Shown here: positions 27,304 through 36,413 of the stretch, piece after piece | Position numbering within the stretch: the stretch's first letter is position 1 | Layout of the letters: every line of letters begins with the position of its first letter | From: Microbacterium ginsengisoli | GTDB taxonomy: Bacteria > Actinomycetota > Actinomycetes > Actinomycetales > Microbacteriaceae | Assembly (NCBI RefSeq): GCF_000956535.1 | Contig: NZ_JYIY01000077.1 | Location: forward strand, 106,713-170,712 | Direction: 5' to 3' | Length of the DNA stretch: 64,000 bases | Program-made: the position numbers and the translations under genes | The notes under the pieces: generated by a model | Told to the model about the DNA's origin: nothing | The model's database searches: none | What the model saw: only the letters and a program-made list of their open reading frames with translations

Positions 27304-28115
27304 GCCTCCGGCCCGGCGAGATCGAGCCGGACGCGCCGGGCCTTGCGCCAGTCGAACAGCACCGACACCGACGCGGCGGCGATGTACAGCACGATGAGGA
27401 TGCCCGCGAGCAGCAGCATCGAGGTGATGTCGGCGGCGGGGGTCGCGACCGCCGCGAACACGGCGGCCACGAGCACGGCGATGCGCCAGCCCTTGAAGAT
27501 CGCGCGACCGCTGACGATGCCCGACAGGTTCAGCGCCACGAGGAACACCGGCAGCACGAACGCGATGCCCACGACCAGCAGCAGCTTGAACACGAAGTCG
27601 TAGTAGTAGTCGTACTGCAGGAACAGCGCCCCCTGCTCGGGCACGAGCCCCGACATCAGTTCGATGATGTGCGGCATGATCAGCCACCCGACCGCGCATC
27701 CGCCGAAGAAGAGCGGGATCGCCGCCAGCATGAAGCCGATCGTGTACTGCGTCTCCTTGCGGGTGAGGCCGGGCATGATGAACGCCCATACCTGCCAGAT
27801 CCAGACCGGCGCCGACAGGATGATGCCGACGGCGAAGGCGATGCGCAGTCGCAGATCGAAGCCCGCCGTGATCGAGTTGAAGTTGAGTGCCGCGAGGTCA
27901 TTGCCGCGGGACTCGGCCACGACGGCGATCGGGTGGGTCAGCAGCGCGATGATCGGATCGGTGAGGAACGCCGCGATCACCATGCCGGCCACGAGCCCGA
28001 TCAGCGCGAAGACGATGCGCTTGCGCAGCTCGCGCAAGTGCTGACCCAGCGACATGCGCTTGTCGCGCTTCGGGCCGCCGGGCTCGCCGATGCGCGGCAG
28101 GTCGGCCGCGGTCAC
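27300..28115 (-). CDS. tatC: Twin-arginine translocase subunit TatC
   Basis: TatC is the receptor for twin-arginine signal peptides in the membrane complex that exports folded proteins. The 271-residue protein has the six expected helices, starting with RMSLGQHLRELRKRIVFALIG, the conserved first-helix approach with its LRELRKR motif. The frame stays open 33 codons further upstream; I place the start at the GTG at 28115, 4 bases after the tatA stop, because the extra codons are low-complexity Arg/Pro. The 3' end overlaps helY by 4 bases. Confidence 0.93.
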   Translation of the reverse strand: MTAADLPRIGEPGGPKRDKRMSLGQHLRELRKRIVFALIGLVAGMVIAAFLTDPIIALLTHPIAVVAESRGNDLAALNFNSITAGFDLRLRIAFAVGIILSAPVWIWQVWAFIMPGLTRKETQYTIGFMLAAIPLFFGGCAVGWLIMPHIIELMSGLVPEQGALFLQYDYYYDFVFKLLLVVGIAFVLPVFLVALNLSGIVSGRAIFKGWRIAVLVAAVFAAVATPAADITSMLLLAGILIVLYIAAASVSVLFDWRKARRVRLDLAGPEA

Positions 28116-28119
28116 CGGT

Positions 28120-28383
28120 TCAGGAGGTCGTCGAGGACGAGTTCGTGCTCGACGGCGAGGCCGGGGTCGAACCGGGCGCCTCGGTGGACTCCGAGGTCGC
28201 GGATGCCGCGGCATCCTTCTTCTCGTCGTCCTTGAGTGCCTTCATCTCGCCGCGGAAGACGCGGGCCGACTGGCCGAGGCTCTTCGCGAGAGCGGGAAGC
28301 TTGGCGGCGCCGAACAGCAGGACGATGATCAGCACCAGGATCAGCAGGTGGGGCCACCCGAATGCGTTACCGAAGATGCCCAT
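28120..28383 (-). CDS. tatA: Sec-independent translocase protein TatA
   Basis: TatA forms the protein-conducting part of the Tat export machine. The 87-residue protein has the short N-terminal helix (WPHLLILVLIIVLLFGAAKLP), the amphipathic helix with KLPALAKSLGQSARVFRGE and an acidic, Ser/Thr-rich tail. The ATG at 28383 has GAGGAG 4 bases upstream and gives the usual MGIFGN start. A TAGACT hexamer lies further upstream (about 28414-28419), so this gene seems to have a leadered promoter of its own inside the operon. No tatB gene is nearby. Confidence 0.93.
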   Translation of the reverse strand: MGIFGNAFGWPHLLILVLIIVLLFGAAKLPALAKSLGQSARVFRGEMKALKDDEKKDAAASATSESTEAPGSTPASPSSTNSSSTTS

Positions 28384-28487
28384 GATTCTCCTCACCGCAG
28401 GCGTGTTTCCCCGAGTCTAGCCTCGCGTGCACCCGGCGACGCCGTGACGCCCCGGATTCGTCTCTGCGAATCCTGTGAACGATCGAC

Positions 28488-29459
28488 TCAGGCGGGATCG
28501 TATTGCGCGAGCGCTGCCGCCGCCCAGTCGCGGGCCGCGCGACGCGCGCTCTCGGGCGCAAGGATCTCGACGTCGCCGCCGCGGCGGGTGACCAGGCGAC
28601 GCAGGCTGCGCGGATCGCCGATGCGCATCGTCGCGGTGCAGACACCGTCGACGCACACGACGTCGGCGTACGAGAGGTATTCGCCGAGCAGCGGCGTGAG
28701 TCGCTCCGCGAAGCGGATCGTCGCGGTCGCATCATCGCCGCCGGGCTCGAACAGCGGGGGGACCGGCTCGCCCGAGTGGGTGATCGGGATGTCGGTGAGC
28801 GCGACATCGCTCACCCGGTCGAGATTGAACGTGCGCATCGCCCGGCGCAGGTGACACCAGCCCTGCAGATACCACTCGCCCCCCGTGATGTGCACCTTGA
28901 CGGGGTCGACCGTGCGCACCGTCGGTGCACCCTCGGGGGTCTTGTACGTGAAGGATGCCGCGACTCCCCGCGTCAGCGCGTCATCGATCGAGCGCCGCAC
29001 CGCGTCGACGGGTGCCGGGGTGAGCACGAGCTCGGCGGGGGCGGTCGCCGCCCCGCGCGCGAGCTTGGCGAGCAGTCCCCGCATGAGGTCGCCCTCCCCC
29101 ACTCCCGGGACGGCGGCGACGACCTGGAGCCCGGCAAGGAGCGCCGCCGCTTCCCGCGCGGTCAGCTTCGGGGCGCGTTCGAGTCCCACGGTGTGGGTGA
29201 TCGCGATGCGGTCCTGCTCGTCGAGCAGATCCCAGTCGATGTCGAACAGATCGTGGGGCAGCTGCCAGTAGCCGCCGTCACCCGGGCGGCCGATGACGGT
29301 GAGCTTCTCCACGATCTGACGCATCTGCGTCTCGGACACGTCGAAGTCGGCGGCGGCCTCGGCGACGCTCACCTCGCCGTGCTCGATCAAGTAGGGCACG
29401 AGCTGCAGAATGAGCGCGGCGCGGTCGGTGGCGACGAGCGGCGGACGGGCGTCGGTCAT
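28488..29459 (-). CDS. pafC: WYL-domain transcription regulator PafC
   Basis: PafC is half of the PafBC transcription activator that turns on DNA-damage genes in actinobacteria independently of LexA/RecA. The 323-residue protein has an N-terminal winged helix (VSVAEAAADFDVSETQMRQIVEKL) and a WYL domain with GGEWYLQGWCHLRRAMRTFNLDRV, then a C-terminal extension. It overlaps the pafB stop by 4 bases, so the two are made together. No Pup ligase gene (pafA) is adjacent. Confidence 0.92.
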   Translation of the reverse strand: MTDARPPLVATDRAALILQLVPYLIEHGEVSVAEAAADFDVSETQMRQIVEKLTVIGRPGDGGYWQLPHDLFDIDWDLLDEQDRIAITHTVGLERAPKLTAREAAALLAGLQVVAAVPGVGEGDLMRGLLAKLARGAATAPAELVLTPAPVDAVRRSIDDALTRGVAASFTYKTPEGAPTVRTVDPVKVHITGGEWYLQGWCHLRRAMRTFNLDRVSDVALTDIPITHSGEPVPPLFEPGGDDATATIRFAERLTPLLGEYLSYADVVCVDGVCTATMRIGDPRSLRRLVTRRGGDVEILAPESARRAARDWAAAALAQYDPA

Positions 29460-30448
29460 GCGGAACCTCCGCTGCGGGCGAGCGCCGCGCGAAGTCGCGA
29501 GACCACGAGGCGGCGCAGTTCGGCGGGCTCGACGACGCGCACCTCGGGACCGTAGGAGGCGAGTTCGTCCGCGAGCACGTGCGCATCGACGAACGGGATG
29601 CGCAGCCCTTGGGCCGCCGGCGAGGCGCGCCGGGCGAGCCGCAACGCGGCCTCGGTGCCCGGGTGCACCTCGACGAGGGCGCTCTGCGACGCGGCGAGCT
29701 CGTCCAGCAGAGTGCGCGCCCGCTCCCCCGCACCGGCGCGCAGACCGGGATCGAACGAGACCCGCGTCACCGCGACCTCGCCGACGATGCGCGAGAGCAG
29801 AAAGGTGCGAGGCGCATCCGCGTCGAGGTCATGGGCGTGGAGATGCCAGCGCGCCTCGTACTCCAGCAGCACCAGGGGGCGCGCGCGACGGGCCCGGGGG
29901 GCATGCTCACCGGGCTTGAGGTAGTCGAAGGCCACGACGCGCGCGGTCTCGATCGCGCGCTGCAACGGCGCGAACGCGGCATCCCGAACGCTGATCCGGG
30001 GGGCGTAGGCCCCCAACGGCTCCGTCGTGGGGATGCCGAGGGCGCGGATCTTGCGCAAGCCTGCGCGGGCGTCGACCGAGAGGGATGTCTCGTGCCACAC
30101 CGTGCCCGCGAGGTCGAGGAGGGCCGCCTCCGCCGCCGTCAGCGATACCTCGTCGGGCAGCGCGTAGTCGTCGGTGGCGATGCGGTACCGGGCCTCGCGG
30201 AGATCATCGGGATCGGCGTAGTCGCCGAGCGTCTCGATCGGCACGCCGAGCGAGCGCAGGCTCTCTTTGTCACGCTCGAACATCTTCTCGAGCGCATCCT
30301 TCGACGCTCCCGCCTCGGACTGCTCGCGATACCCCGAGACCGAGCCCAGGATCGTGTCCTTCGTGAGTCCCTGGTCGGTCGCGAGCAGCGCCACCACCAG
30401 GTTCACGAGCCGCTCCTCGGGCGCGACTTTCGATCCTGTGTTCGGCAC
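29456..30448 (-). CDS. pafB: WYL-domain transcription regulator PafB
   Basis: PafB, the partner of PafC in the DNA-damage activator PafBC, has 330 residues: an N-terminal helix-turn-helix (EERLVNLVVALLATDQGLTKDTI), then the WYL domain with YEARWHLHAHDLDADAPRTFLLSRI and a WCX-like end. The GTG start is 6 bases after a TAGGAT box, so the pafBC message probably starts here. The mycobacterial order pafA-pafB-pafC is cut short: the gene on the upstream side is an FKBP lipoprotein, not pafA. Confidence 0.92.
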   Translation of the reverse strand: MPNTGSKVAPEERLVNLVVALLATDQGLTKDTILGSVSGYREQSEAGASKDALEKMFERDKESLRSLGVPIETLGDYADPDDLREARYRIATDDYALPDEVSLTAAEAALLDLAGTVWHETSLSVDARAGLRKIRALGIPTTEPLGAYAPRISVRDAAFAPLQRAIETARVVAFDYLKPGEHAPRARRARPLVLLEYEARWHLHAHDLDADAPRTFLLSRIVGEVAVTRVSFDPGLRAGAGERARTLLDELAASQSALVEVHPGTEAALRLARRASPAAQGLRIPFVDAHVLADELASYGPEVRVVEPAELRRLVVSRLRAALARSGGSA

Positions 30449-30454
30449 GAGGAC

Positions 30455-30460
30455 ATCCTA
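30455..30460 (-). promoter_or_regulatory. Putative -10 box (TAGGAT) of pafBC
   Basis: Read on the - strand, TAGGAT ends 6 bases before the pafB GTG at 30448, with no ribosome-binding site in between. Confidence 0.5.
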
Positions 30461-30489
30461 TGGTCGCAGGATGTCCCCGTGGCCGCGGC

Positions 30490-31440
30490 TCACTGCGTGG
30501 CGTCGATCCCGAGGATGTCGACCACGAACACGAGCGTCGAGTTCGCCGGGATCTGGCCCGTCGCGGTCGACCCGTACCCGTCGGACGGCGGAATCACCGC
30601 GAGGATCTGCGAGCCGACGGTCGCACCCTTCAGCGCCGTCGCCAGGCCCGGGACGATTCCGGTCATGGAGAGCGAGGCCGGGGTCGATCCCCACGAGGAG
30701 TCGAAGACCTTTCCGTCGGCCCAGGTGAGTCCGGTGTAGGCGACCCGCACCGTGTCCTTGTCGCCGACGGTCGCTCCGGTGCCCTTCTGGAGCGTCTGCA
30801 CGACCAGCGAGGTCGGCGGGTCGGTCTTGGGGATCGTCACGCCGGGCTGCCCGGAGGGGGCGAGCACGACGACGGGGAGGTTGTGGCCGTCGTTGAAGAC
30901 GGGCGTGCCGTCGGCACGCGAGAGATACACCTTCTGCACGTCGATGACCGCGATCGCCGACTCGTCGGCGGCGAGGCCGAGCGAGGCCGTCGACGAACCG
31001 AGCTCGGTCGGGGTCAGACCCACGATCATGCGCGTTCCCTCGCCTGCGCACTTCAGCGCCGCCTCGAACCCGGGAACGGTCTGGACCCATGTGGACACCG
31101 GGGTGATCGTGGGACCTGTCGACCCGTAGCCCGCGGTCACGATCTCTTTGCCGGTCTTCGCGCTGAACAGGTCGACGGCGAGACCGACGAGCTGGTCGTC
31201 GCTCACGATCTCGGTTCCCGTGCCCGTCGTGAGGTCGACGAACTGGCCGTCCCCGGGGCTGAGCGGCGACGAGATGTCGACGGTCGGCTTCTTCGCGAAG
31301 TCACCGGAGACCTGCACCAGGGACGCGAGGTTGCCCGGGTTCGTCGTGCGGGCGCACATCGGCGCGGACGCGGTCGCACATCCGGTCAGGGCGAGGGCGG
31401 CGAGGCCGAAAGCGGCGGCCGCGGCGAGGGTTCTGCGCAC
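30490..31440 (-). CDS. FKBP-type peptidyl-prolyl isomerase lipoprotein
   Basis: A 316-residue exported lipoprotein (MRRTLAAAAAFGLAALALTGC, lipobox LTGC near residue 21) that should help fold proteins outside the membrane. The C-terminal 110 residues form a complete FKBP domain (VRVAYTGLTWADGKVFDSSW, then VPGLATALKGATVGSQILAVIPPSDGYG). The preceding 170 residues look like a second, degraded FKBP-like domain (VPGFEAALKCAGEGTRMIVGL) without the full active site. A TAGACT box lies 6 bases before the GTG. Confidence 0.9.
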   Translation of the reverse strand: MRRTLAAAAAFGLAALALTGCATASAPMCARTTNPGNLASLVQVSGDFAKKPTVDISSPLSPGDGQFVDLTTGTGTEIVSDDQLVGLAVDLFSAKTGKEIVTAGYGSTGPTITPVSTWVQTVPGFEAALKCAGEGTRMIVGLTPTELGSSTASLGLAADESAIAVIDVQKVYLSRADGTPVFNDGHNLPVVVLAPSGQPGVTIPKTDPPTSLVVQTLQKGTGATVGDKDTVRVAYTGLTWADGKVFDSSWGSTPASLSMTGIVPGLATALKGATVGSQILAVIPPSDGYGSTATGQIPANSTLVFVVDILGIDATQ

Positions 31441-31446
31441 CGGATC

Positions 31447-31452
31447 AGTCTA
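31447..31452 (-). promoter_or_regulatory. Putative -10 box (TAGACT) of the FKBP gene
   Basis: On the - strand TAGACT ends 6 bases before the GTG at 31440. It overlaps the end of the trmI coding sequence, so the FKBP gene can be transcribed on its own. Confidence 0.45.
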
Positions 31453-32457
31453 TGCGGGCGACTGGTCGCTCTCCGACCCGCCCGCCTCGCGCAGCTTGGC
31501 GTCGGCGGCGCGCTGCGCCTCCCGCACGCGCTTGCGCAGATTCTTGTCCGTGATCTCCCGGTCGCCGACCGCACCCGGGGTCCAGACCTCGACGTCCTCG
31601 TCCGCATAGGAGGGCTTCTTGAGGGCGCGCCGCCGCACGTCCGGCGGCACGGCACCCGGAGCGAGGCGCCGCGCGGAGATCAGGAATCCGGTGTGCGCCA
31701 CCATCCGGTGGTCGGGGCGTACCGCGAGACCCTCGACGTGCCAGCCGCGCACCATCGTCTCGCTCGACTCCGGGTCGGTGAACGCACCCGTCGCGCGCAG
31801 GTACTCCGCCACACGGCTGAGCTGCGTCGCCGTGGCGACGTAGCAGACGAGCACGCCCCCGGGAACGAGCGCGTCGGCCGCGACGTCGATGCACTCCCAC
31901 GGAGCGAGCATGTCGAGCACGACACGGTCGACAGATGCCTGCTCCACCGCGCGCGGGAGCTCCTCGGCGAGGTCGCCTTCGACGATCTGCCATGAAGCCG
32001 GCGACTCCCCGAGGAAGGTCTCGACGTTCGCCCGTGCGACGTCGGCGAACTCCCCACGCCTCTCGAAAGAGACGAGACGCCCGGTCGGACCGATCGCCCG
32101 CAGCAGCCACAGCGAGAGCGCGCCGGAGCCGACGCCCGCCTCGACCACGACGCATCCGGGGAACACGTCGGCCTGAGCGAGGATCTGCGCGGCGTCCTTC
32201 GGGTAGACGATCGCGGCACCGCGCGGCATCGACATCACGAAGTCCCGCAGCAAGGGTCGCAGCGCCAGGTATTCGGAGCCGTGGCTGTTGACGAGCACCG
32301 AACCGTCGGGCTGGCCGACGATGTCGGCGTGGCGCAGCACGCCGTGATGGGAATGGAGTTCGCCCCCCTCGCGGAGGGTCACCGTCGACAGGCGCCCCTT
32401 CGGGCCGGTGAGCTGCACGCGATCTCCGTACGCGAACGGACCGCGACCGAGGCTCAC
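31450..32457 (-). CDS. trmI: tRNA (adenine-58-N1)-methyltransferase TrmI
   Basis: TrmI methylates N1 of adenine 58 in the T loop of tRNAs. The 335-residue protein has an N-terminal beta domain (FAYGDRVQLTGPKGRL) and a Rossmann methyltransferase domain with AdoMet motif VVEAGVGSGALSLWLL near residue 110 and the catalytic-side LDMLAPWECIDVA. In mycobacteria trmI stands next to the Pup-proteasome genes mpa, dop, pup and prcBA. Here the FKBP gene follows instead. The GTG start overlaps the stop of the HAD gene by 4 bases. Confidence 0.94.
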   Translation of the reverse strand: MSLGRGPFAYGDRVQLTGPKGRLSTVTLREGGELHSHHGVLRHADIVGQPDGSVLVNSHGSEYLALRPLLRDFVMSMPRGAAIVYPKDAAQILAQADVFPGCVVVEAGVGSGALSLWLLRAIGPTGRLVSFERRGEFADVARANVETFLGESPASWQIVEGDLAEELPRAVEQASVDRVVLDMLAPWECIDVAADALVPGGVLVCYVATATQLSRVAEYLRATGAFTDPESSETMVRGWHVEGLAVRPDHRMVAHTGFLISARRLAPGAVPPDVRRRALKKPSYADEDVEVWTPGAVGDREITDKNLRKRVREAQRAADAKLREAGGSESDQSPA

Positions 32458-33137
32458 GCGCGCACCTCGCGGGCGCGGCGTGCGGCGTGGACCTCGGCCA
32501 GGTCGGCGAGGCCCCGCCCCTCGAGGGAGGGCCAGAGGACGTGAGCGCCGACGCCCGCGAGCGAGACCATCAGCGGGACGCCGACCGACGTCGTGCGGGC
32601 GGCGATCGCGGAACGCAGCCCGTTCGGCGAGTCCTCGATCGCCACCACGTCCTCGGGGGCGACATCGAGCAGCTCGCACGCCTGCAGATAGGGGTCGGGA
32701 TGCGGCTTCGGGCGGGTCGCATCGTCGCCGGCGACGATGACGTCGAATGCGTCGAAGTCGATCAACTCGACGACGTGAGTCGCCATCCGCCGCAGCGACA
32801 TCGTCACGAGGCCCGTCTTCACCCCGGCCGCGCGCAGCTCCGACAGGAGCTCACGGGCACCGGGACGGAACGGCACACCGGTCGTGCGCAGGTCGCCCAT
32901 CACGGTTTCGGTCAGGTGGTCGATGATCGCGCCCTCGTTCATGCGCACCCCGGCGTCCTGGAGGATCCGAGCCGACTGGTCGAGCCCGAGGCCGACCAGC
33001 TGCAGCGCCTGCTCGTGCGACCAGCTGCCGCCGTAGCTCTCGACCAGCGGGGTCTCGGCGGCCATCCAGTACGGCTCGGTGTCGACGAGGGTGCCGTCCA
33101 TGTCCCAGAGCACGGCGGCGGGTGCGGGGTGATTCAC
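32454..33137 (-). CDS. HAD-family hydrolase (beta-phosphoglucomutase-like)
   Basis: A 227-residue haloacid dehalogenase-type phosphatase with a helical cap. Motif I is LWDMDGTLVDTEPYW near residue 10 (nucleophile Asp in DMDGT), motif II is around LVTMSLRR, and the acidic motif IV is VVAIEDSPNGLRSA. The closest groups are beta-phosphoglucomutase and 2-deoxyglucose-6-phosphatase-like enzymes; the substrate is not set. A TAGCAT box lies 6 bases before the GTG. It overlaps trmI and should be the first gene of that operon. Confidence 0.9.
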   Translation of the reverse strand: MNHPAPAAVLWDMDGTLVDTEPYWMAAETPLVESYGGSWSHEQALQLVGLGLDQSARILQDAGVRMNEGAIIDHLTETVMGDLRTTGVPFRPGARELLSELRAAGVKTGLVTMSLRRMATHVVELIDFDAFDVIVAGDDATRPKPHPDPYLQACELLDVAPEDVVAIEDSPNGLRSAIAARTTSVGVPLMVSLAGVGAHVLWPSLEGRGLADLAEVHAARRAREVRA

Positions 33138-33143
33138 CCGGCC

Positions 33144-33149
33144 ATGCTA
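33144..33149 (-). promoter_or_regulatory. Putative -10 box (TAGCAT) of the HAD-trmI operon
   Basis: On the - strand TAGCAT ends 6 bases before the GTG at 33137, with only GGCCGG between the box and the start. Confidence 0.45.
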
Positions 33150-33253
33150 CCGGCGCGGCGCGCGCGGCCACGGCCCGTCACGGGCCCGAGACGCCTATCC
33201 TGGTGTGACCGCGAGCGCCGTCCCGGCGCCGTGGAGGCAACGAGAGGAGCCCG

Positions 33254-34111
33254 GTGGACGGACTCGGTCGACGCGTGCTGGTCGTCGCCTTCGACGGATG
33301 GAACGACGCCGGCGAGGCGGCATCGGCGGCCGTCAGCCGTCTGCGCGAGACCGGCGGCTACGAACCGGTCTACTCGGTCGACCCGGAGCTGTACTTCGAC
33401 TACCAGTACACCCGGCCGAGCATCGCCGCCGACGAAGACGGTGTGCGCCGCATCTCCTGGCCCGAGACGACGCTGCTGCGCCCCGCGCAGACCACGCGCG
33501 GCACGCAGCTCTGGCTGCTCACGGGCGTCGAGCCGGCGCGGGCCTGGCAGGCGTTCGCCGGTGAGCTGATCGACGTCGCGCTGCGTGAGGACATCACCGG
33601 CATGGTCGCGCTCGGCTCGATGATGGCGGATGTCCCCCACTCCCGTCCGATCTCGATCTTCGCGGGCAGCGAGAACGAGCAGCTGCGTCATACTCTCGAT
33701 CTCGACCGCACGACCTATGAGGGGCCGGTCGGCATTATCAGCGTCCTCGGTCAGGCCGCCGACACCGCCGGCATCCCGACAGCCTCGCTCTGGGCGAGCG
33801 TGCCCCACTACGTCGCCGGTCACTCGCCGTCGCCCAAGGCGACCCTCGCACTTCTCGACCGCCTCGAGGACCTCACCGGGGCGAAGATCGACCGCGGTGA
33901 CCTGGCGACGCAGTCCGCCGCGTGGGAGGCGTCCATCGACGCGGCCGCGGCCGACGACGAGGAGATGACGGAGTACATCCGCGGCCTCGAGCGCACCCGC
34001 GACGCGTGGGACTCCCCGGAGGCGTCCGGCGATGCGATCGCCCGTGAGTTCGAGCAGTACCTGCGCAAGCGCGGCGACGACCGGCCCGGCCGCGGCGGGC
34101 CGCAGCGCTGA
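33254..34111 (+). CDS. PAC2-family protein
   Basis: A 285-residue protein of the PAC2 (proteasome assembly chaperone 2) superfamily, common in actinobacteria; the bacterial role is unknown. The family opening VLVVAFDGWNDAGEAASAAV is at residues 8-27 and AGSENEQLRHTLDLD and PHYVAGHSPSPKATLALLDRLE follow, with a helical acidic tail. It should not be read as a proteasome gene: no proteasome or Pup genes are seen in the window. A TATCCT box lies near 33195 and GAGAGGAG before the GTG start. Confidence 0.88.
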   Translation: MDGLGRRVLVVAFDGWNDAGEAASAAVSRLRETGGYEPVYSVDPELYFDYQYTRPSIAADEDGVRRISWPETTLLRPAQTTRGTQLWLLTGVEPARAWQAFAGELIDVALREDITGMVALGSMMADVPHSRPISIFAGSENEQLRHTLDLDRTTYEGPVGIISVLGQAADTAGIPTASLWASVPHYVAGHSPSPKATLALLDRLEDLTGAKIDRGDLATQSAAWEASIDAAAADDEEMTEYIRGLERTRDAWDSPEASGDAIAREFEQYLRKRGDDRPGRGGPQR

Positions 34112-34127
34112 GAGCGCCCGATCCCGC

Positions 34128-34964
34128 TCAGGCGGTGATGACGCCCGTCGCGAGCATGACCATCACGAAGGCGCCGAGCGCCACGCGGTAGATGACGAAG
34201 GGCAGGAAGCTGCGCTTCGAGATGAACGCCATGAAGTACTTGATGACCACGAGGGCGACGACGAACGCGATCACCGTCGCGAGGCCCGTCTCGAGCAGGG
34301 TGAACGGCGGGTTCACCTCCGGCTCCTTTACGACCTTGTACAGCTGATAGAAGCCCGAGCCGAACACGGCCGGGATCGCGAGAAGGAAGGCGTAGCGAGC
34401 CGCCGCGGCGCGCTCGTAGCCCATCAGCAGACCGGCCGTGATCGTCCCGCCCGAGCGGGAGACACCGGGGATGAGGGCGAGAGCCTGGGCCAGGCCGTAG
34501 ATCACGCCGTGGCCGACGGTGAGCTGATCCAGACGTCGCCGGCGTGCGCCGATCGCGTCCGCGATGCCGAGGAGCACGCCGAACAGGATGAGCATGCCGG
34601 CGACCAGCCAGAGGGAGCGGAACACGGTCTCGATCTGGTTCTGGAACAGGATGCCCAGCACGACGATCGGAATCGACCCCAGAATGATGAGCCAGCCCAT
34701 GCGCGCATCCGGATCGTTGCGCGGCGCGCGCCCGATGATGGAGAGCGCCCACCGGCTGACGATCCTCACGATGTCGCGCCAGAAGAACAGCACGACGGCC
34801 GCCTCGGTGCCGATCTGCGTGATGGCGGTGAAGGCGGCGCCCGGGTCCTCGGTGCCGGGGAGGAACGCTCCCAGGATGCGCAGGTGCGCACTGGAGGAAA
34901 CCGGCAGGAACTCGGTGAGCCCCTGGACGAGGCCGAGGATGATCGCTTCGAACAAGTGGCTCAT
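34128..34964 (-). CDS. uppP: Undecaprenyl-diphosphatase
   Basis: UppP (BacA) dephosphorylates undecaprenyl pyrophosphate so that the lipid carrier can be reused for peptidoglycan, and it gives some bacitracin resistance. The 278-residue protein has about eight helices. The two signature regions are both present: [18 protein letters not shown] near residue 17-34 (Glu/Ser motif) and [15 protein letters not shown] near residue 165 (PGxSRSG motif). It is followed on the same strand by nothing within 17 bases of the convergent PAC2 gene. Confidence 0.95.
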   Translation of the reverse strand: MSHLFEAIILGLVQGLTEFLPVSSSAHLRILGAFLPGTEDPGAAFTAITQIGTEAAVVLFFWRDIVRIVSRWALSIIGRAPRNDPDARMGWLIILGSIPIVVLGILFQNQIETVFRSLWLVAGMLILFGVLLGIADAIGARRRRLDQLTVGHGVIYGLAQALALIPGVSRSGGTITAGLLMGYERAAAARYAFLLAIPAVFGSGFYQLYKVVKEPEVNPPFTLLETGLATVIAFVVALVVIKYFMAFISKRSFLPFVIYRVALGAFVMVMLATGVITA

Positions 34965-35007
34965 GGTCGTCTTCCGTTGGGGGCGGGGCGGGAGGCGGCG
35001 CGATGGA

Positions 35008-36312
35008 TCAGTAGGTGCGCAGCAGGCGGGTCAGCACATCCTGACCGAACGTCAGCGCATCAAGCGGCACGCGTTCGTCGACACCATGGAACATACCGGT
35101 GAAATCGAACCCGCTCGGCAACCTCAGCGGCGCGAAGCCGTAGCCGGCGATCCCGAGACGGGAGAGCGCCTTGTTGTCGGTGCCCGCGCCGAGCAGGTAG
35201 GGGACGACGGGAACACCCGGATCGGCATCCTGAAGGCTCGCGACCATCGCGTCGACGAGCGAGCCGGAGAAGGGGGTCTCCAGACCGATGTCGCGCACGA
35301 CGATCTCGATGGCGATGTCGTCCCCGACGATCCGCTGCACCTCGGCGAGCACCTCGTCCTCGGTTCCGGGCAGCACCCGGATGTCGACGGTCGCCTCCGC
35401 ACGATCGGGGATCACATTGTGCTTGTAACCGCCGGCGAGTCCCGTCGGGTTCGCCGTTGTGCGCAGGCTCGGCCGGATGAACGCTGCGGCCGGACCGAAC
35501 AGGTCGGCCGCAGCATCCGGGTCGTCGACGTCTGCTCCGGTGAGGTCGGCGACCGCCGCGAGAAGCGCCGCGGTCGTCTCGGTGAGGCGCACCTCCCACG
35601 GGACGCGCCCCAGCGCCGCGACGGCCTCGGCGAGCCGGGTGACGGCGTTGTCCGGATGCCACCGGCTGCCGTGTCCGGCGGCGCCGCGCGCCACCAGCCG
35701 CACCCACAGCAGCGCCTTCTCCCCCACCTGCAGCAGGTACGCCCGGCGTCCGGCGACATCGATGGAGAAACCGCCGACCTCGCTGATCGCCTCGGTCGCA
35801 CCGCTGAACCACTCGGGGCGGTCTCGCACGACGAGCGCCGAGCCCTCGACGCCACCGTTCTCCTCGTCGGCGAAGAACGTCACGATCAGGTCGCGCTCGG
35901 GCTGTTCTCCGGCGCGCAGGATGTCGGCGACGGACGTGAGGATCATGGCGTCCATGTTCTTCATGTCGACGGCACCGCGACCCCAGAGGTATCCGTCGCG
36001 AATCTCACCGGCGAACGGGTCGACGCTCCAGTCGTCGGCCATCGCCGGGACGACATCGAGGTGCCCGTGCACGACGAGGGCAGGCTTCGACCGATCACGA
36101 CCCGGCACTCGCGCCGACACGTTCGTGCGGCGCGCGATCGGCTCGAAGTAGCGGGTCTCGAGTCCGAGTTCCTCGAGGTACGCGCCGACGAACTCGGCCG
36201 CCTCGCGCTCGCCTTCGCTGCGTCCGCCACCCCAGTTGGTGGTGTCGATGCGGATCAGATCGCGGGCGAGCCGGATGACCTCCGGCAGCTCCCCCGGCTC
36301 GGCTGCAGTCAT
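35008..36312 (-). CDS. M20-family metallopeptidase
   Basis: A 434-residue M20 (ArgE/DapE/ACY1/CPG2) zinc hydrolase that should remove amino acids or acyl groups from small peptides or N-acyl amino acids. Zinc ligands are seen in [11 protein letters not shown] near residue 83, the bridging Asp in [10 protein letters not shown] and the catalytic Glu pair in FFADEENGG. The dimerisation domain sits in the middle (about residues 200-330). The ATG at 36312 follows TAGCCT by 7 bases. It lies 43 bases upstream of uppP. Confidence 0.92.
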   Translation of the reverse strand: MTAAEPGELPEVIRLARDLIRIDTTNWGGGRSEGEREAAEFVGAYLEELGLETRYFEPIARRTNVSARVPGRDRSKPALVVHGHLDVVPAMADDWSVDPFAGEIRDGYLWGRGAVDMKNMDAMILTSVADILRAGEQPERDLIVTFFADEENGGVEGSALVVRDRPEWFSGATEAISEVGGFSIDVAGRRAYLLQVGEKALLWVRLVARGAAGHGSRWHPDNAVTRLAEAVAALGRVPWEVRLTETTAALLAAVADLTGADVDDPDAAADLFGPAAAFIRPSLRTTANPTGLAGGYKHNVIPDRAEATVDIRVLPGTEDEVLAEVQRIVGDDIAIEIVVRDIGLETPFSGSLVDAMVASLQDADPGVPVVPYLLGAGTDNKALSRLGIAGYGFAPLRLPSGFDFTGMFHGVDERVPLDALTFGQDVLTRLLRTY

Positions 36313-36319
36313 GCGCCCC

Positions 36320-36325
36320 AGGCTA
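36320..36325 (-). promoter_or_regulatory. Putative -10 box (TAGCCT) of the M20 peptidase gene
   Basis: On the - strand TAGCCT ends 7 bases before the ATG at 36312 with no ribosome-binding site between them. The oppositely directed tRNA promoter box TAGGCT lies at 36374-36379. Confidence 0.45.
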
Positions 36326-36413
36326 CCCGCTCGGCGAGGGCCCGCCCGGTTCGTGACGCCGCGTGGAGCATGCTAGGCTCGACCCTCGGTTGCAAGACCA
36401 CACATCACCCAAT

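Noticed and set aside
33254..34111. PAC2 protein as evidence for a proteasome
   Set aside because: PAC2 proteins are widespread in actinobacteria without proteasomes and no prc, pup or arc gene is in the window.
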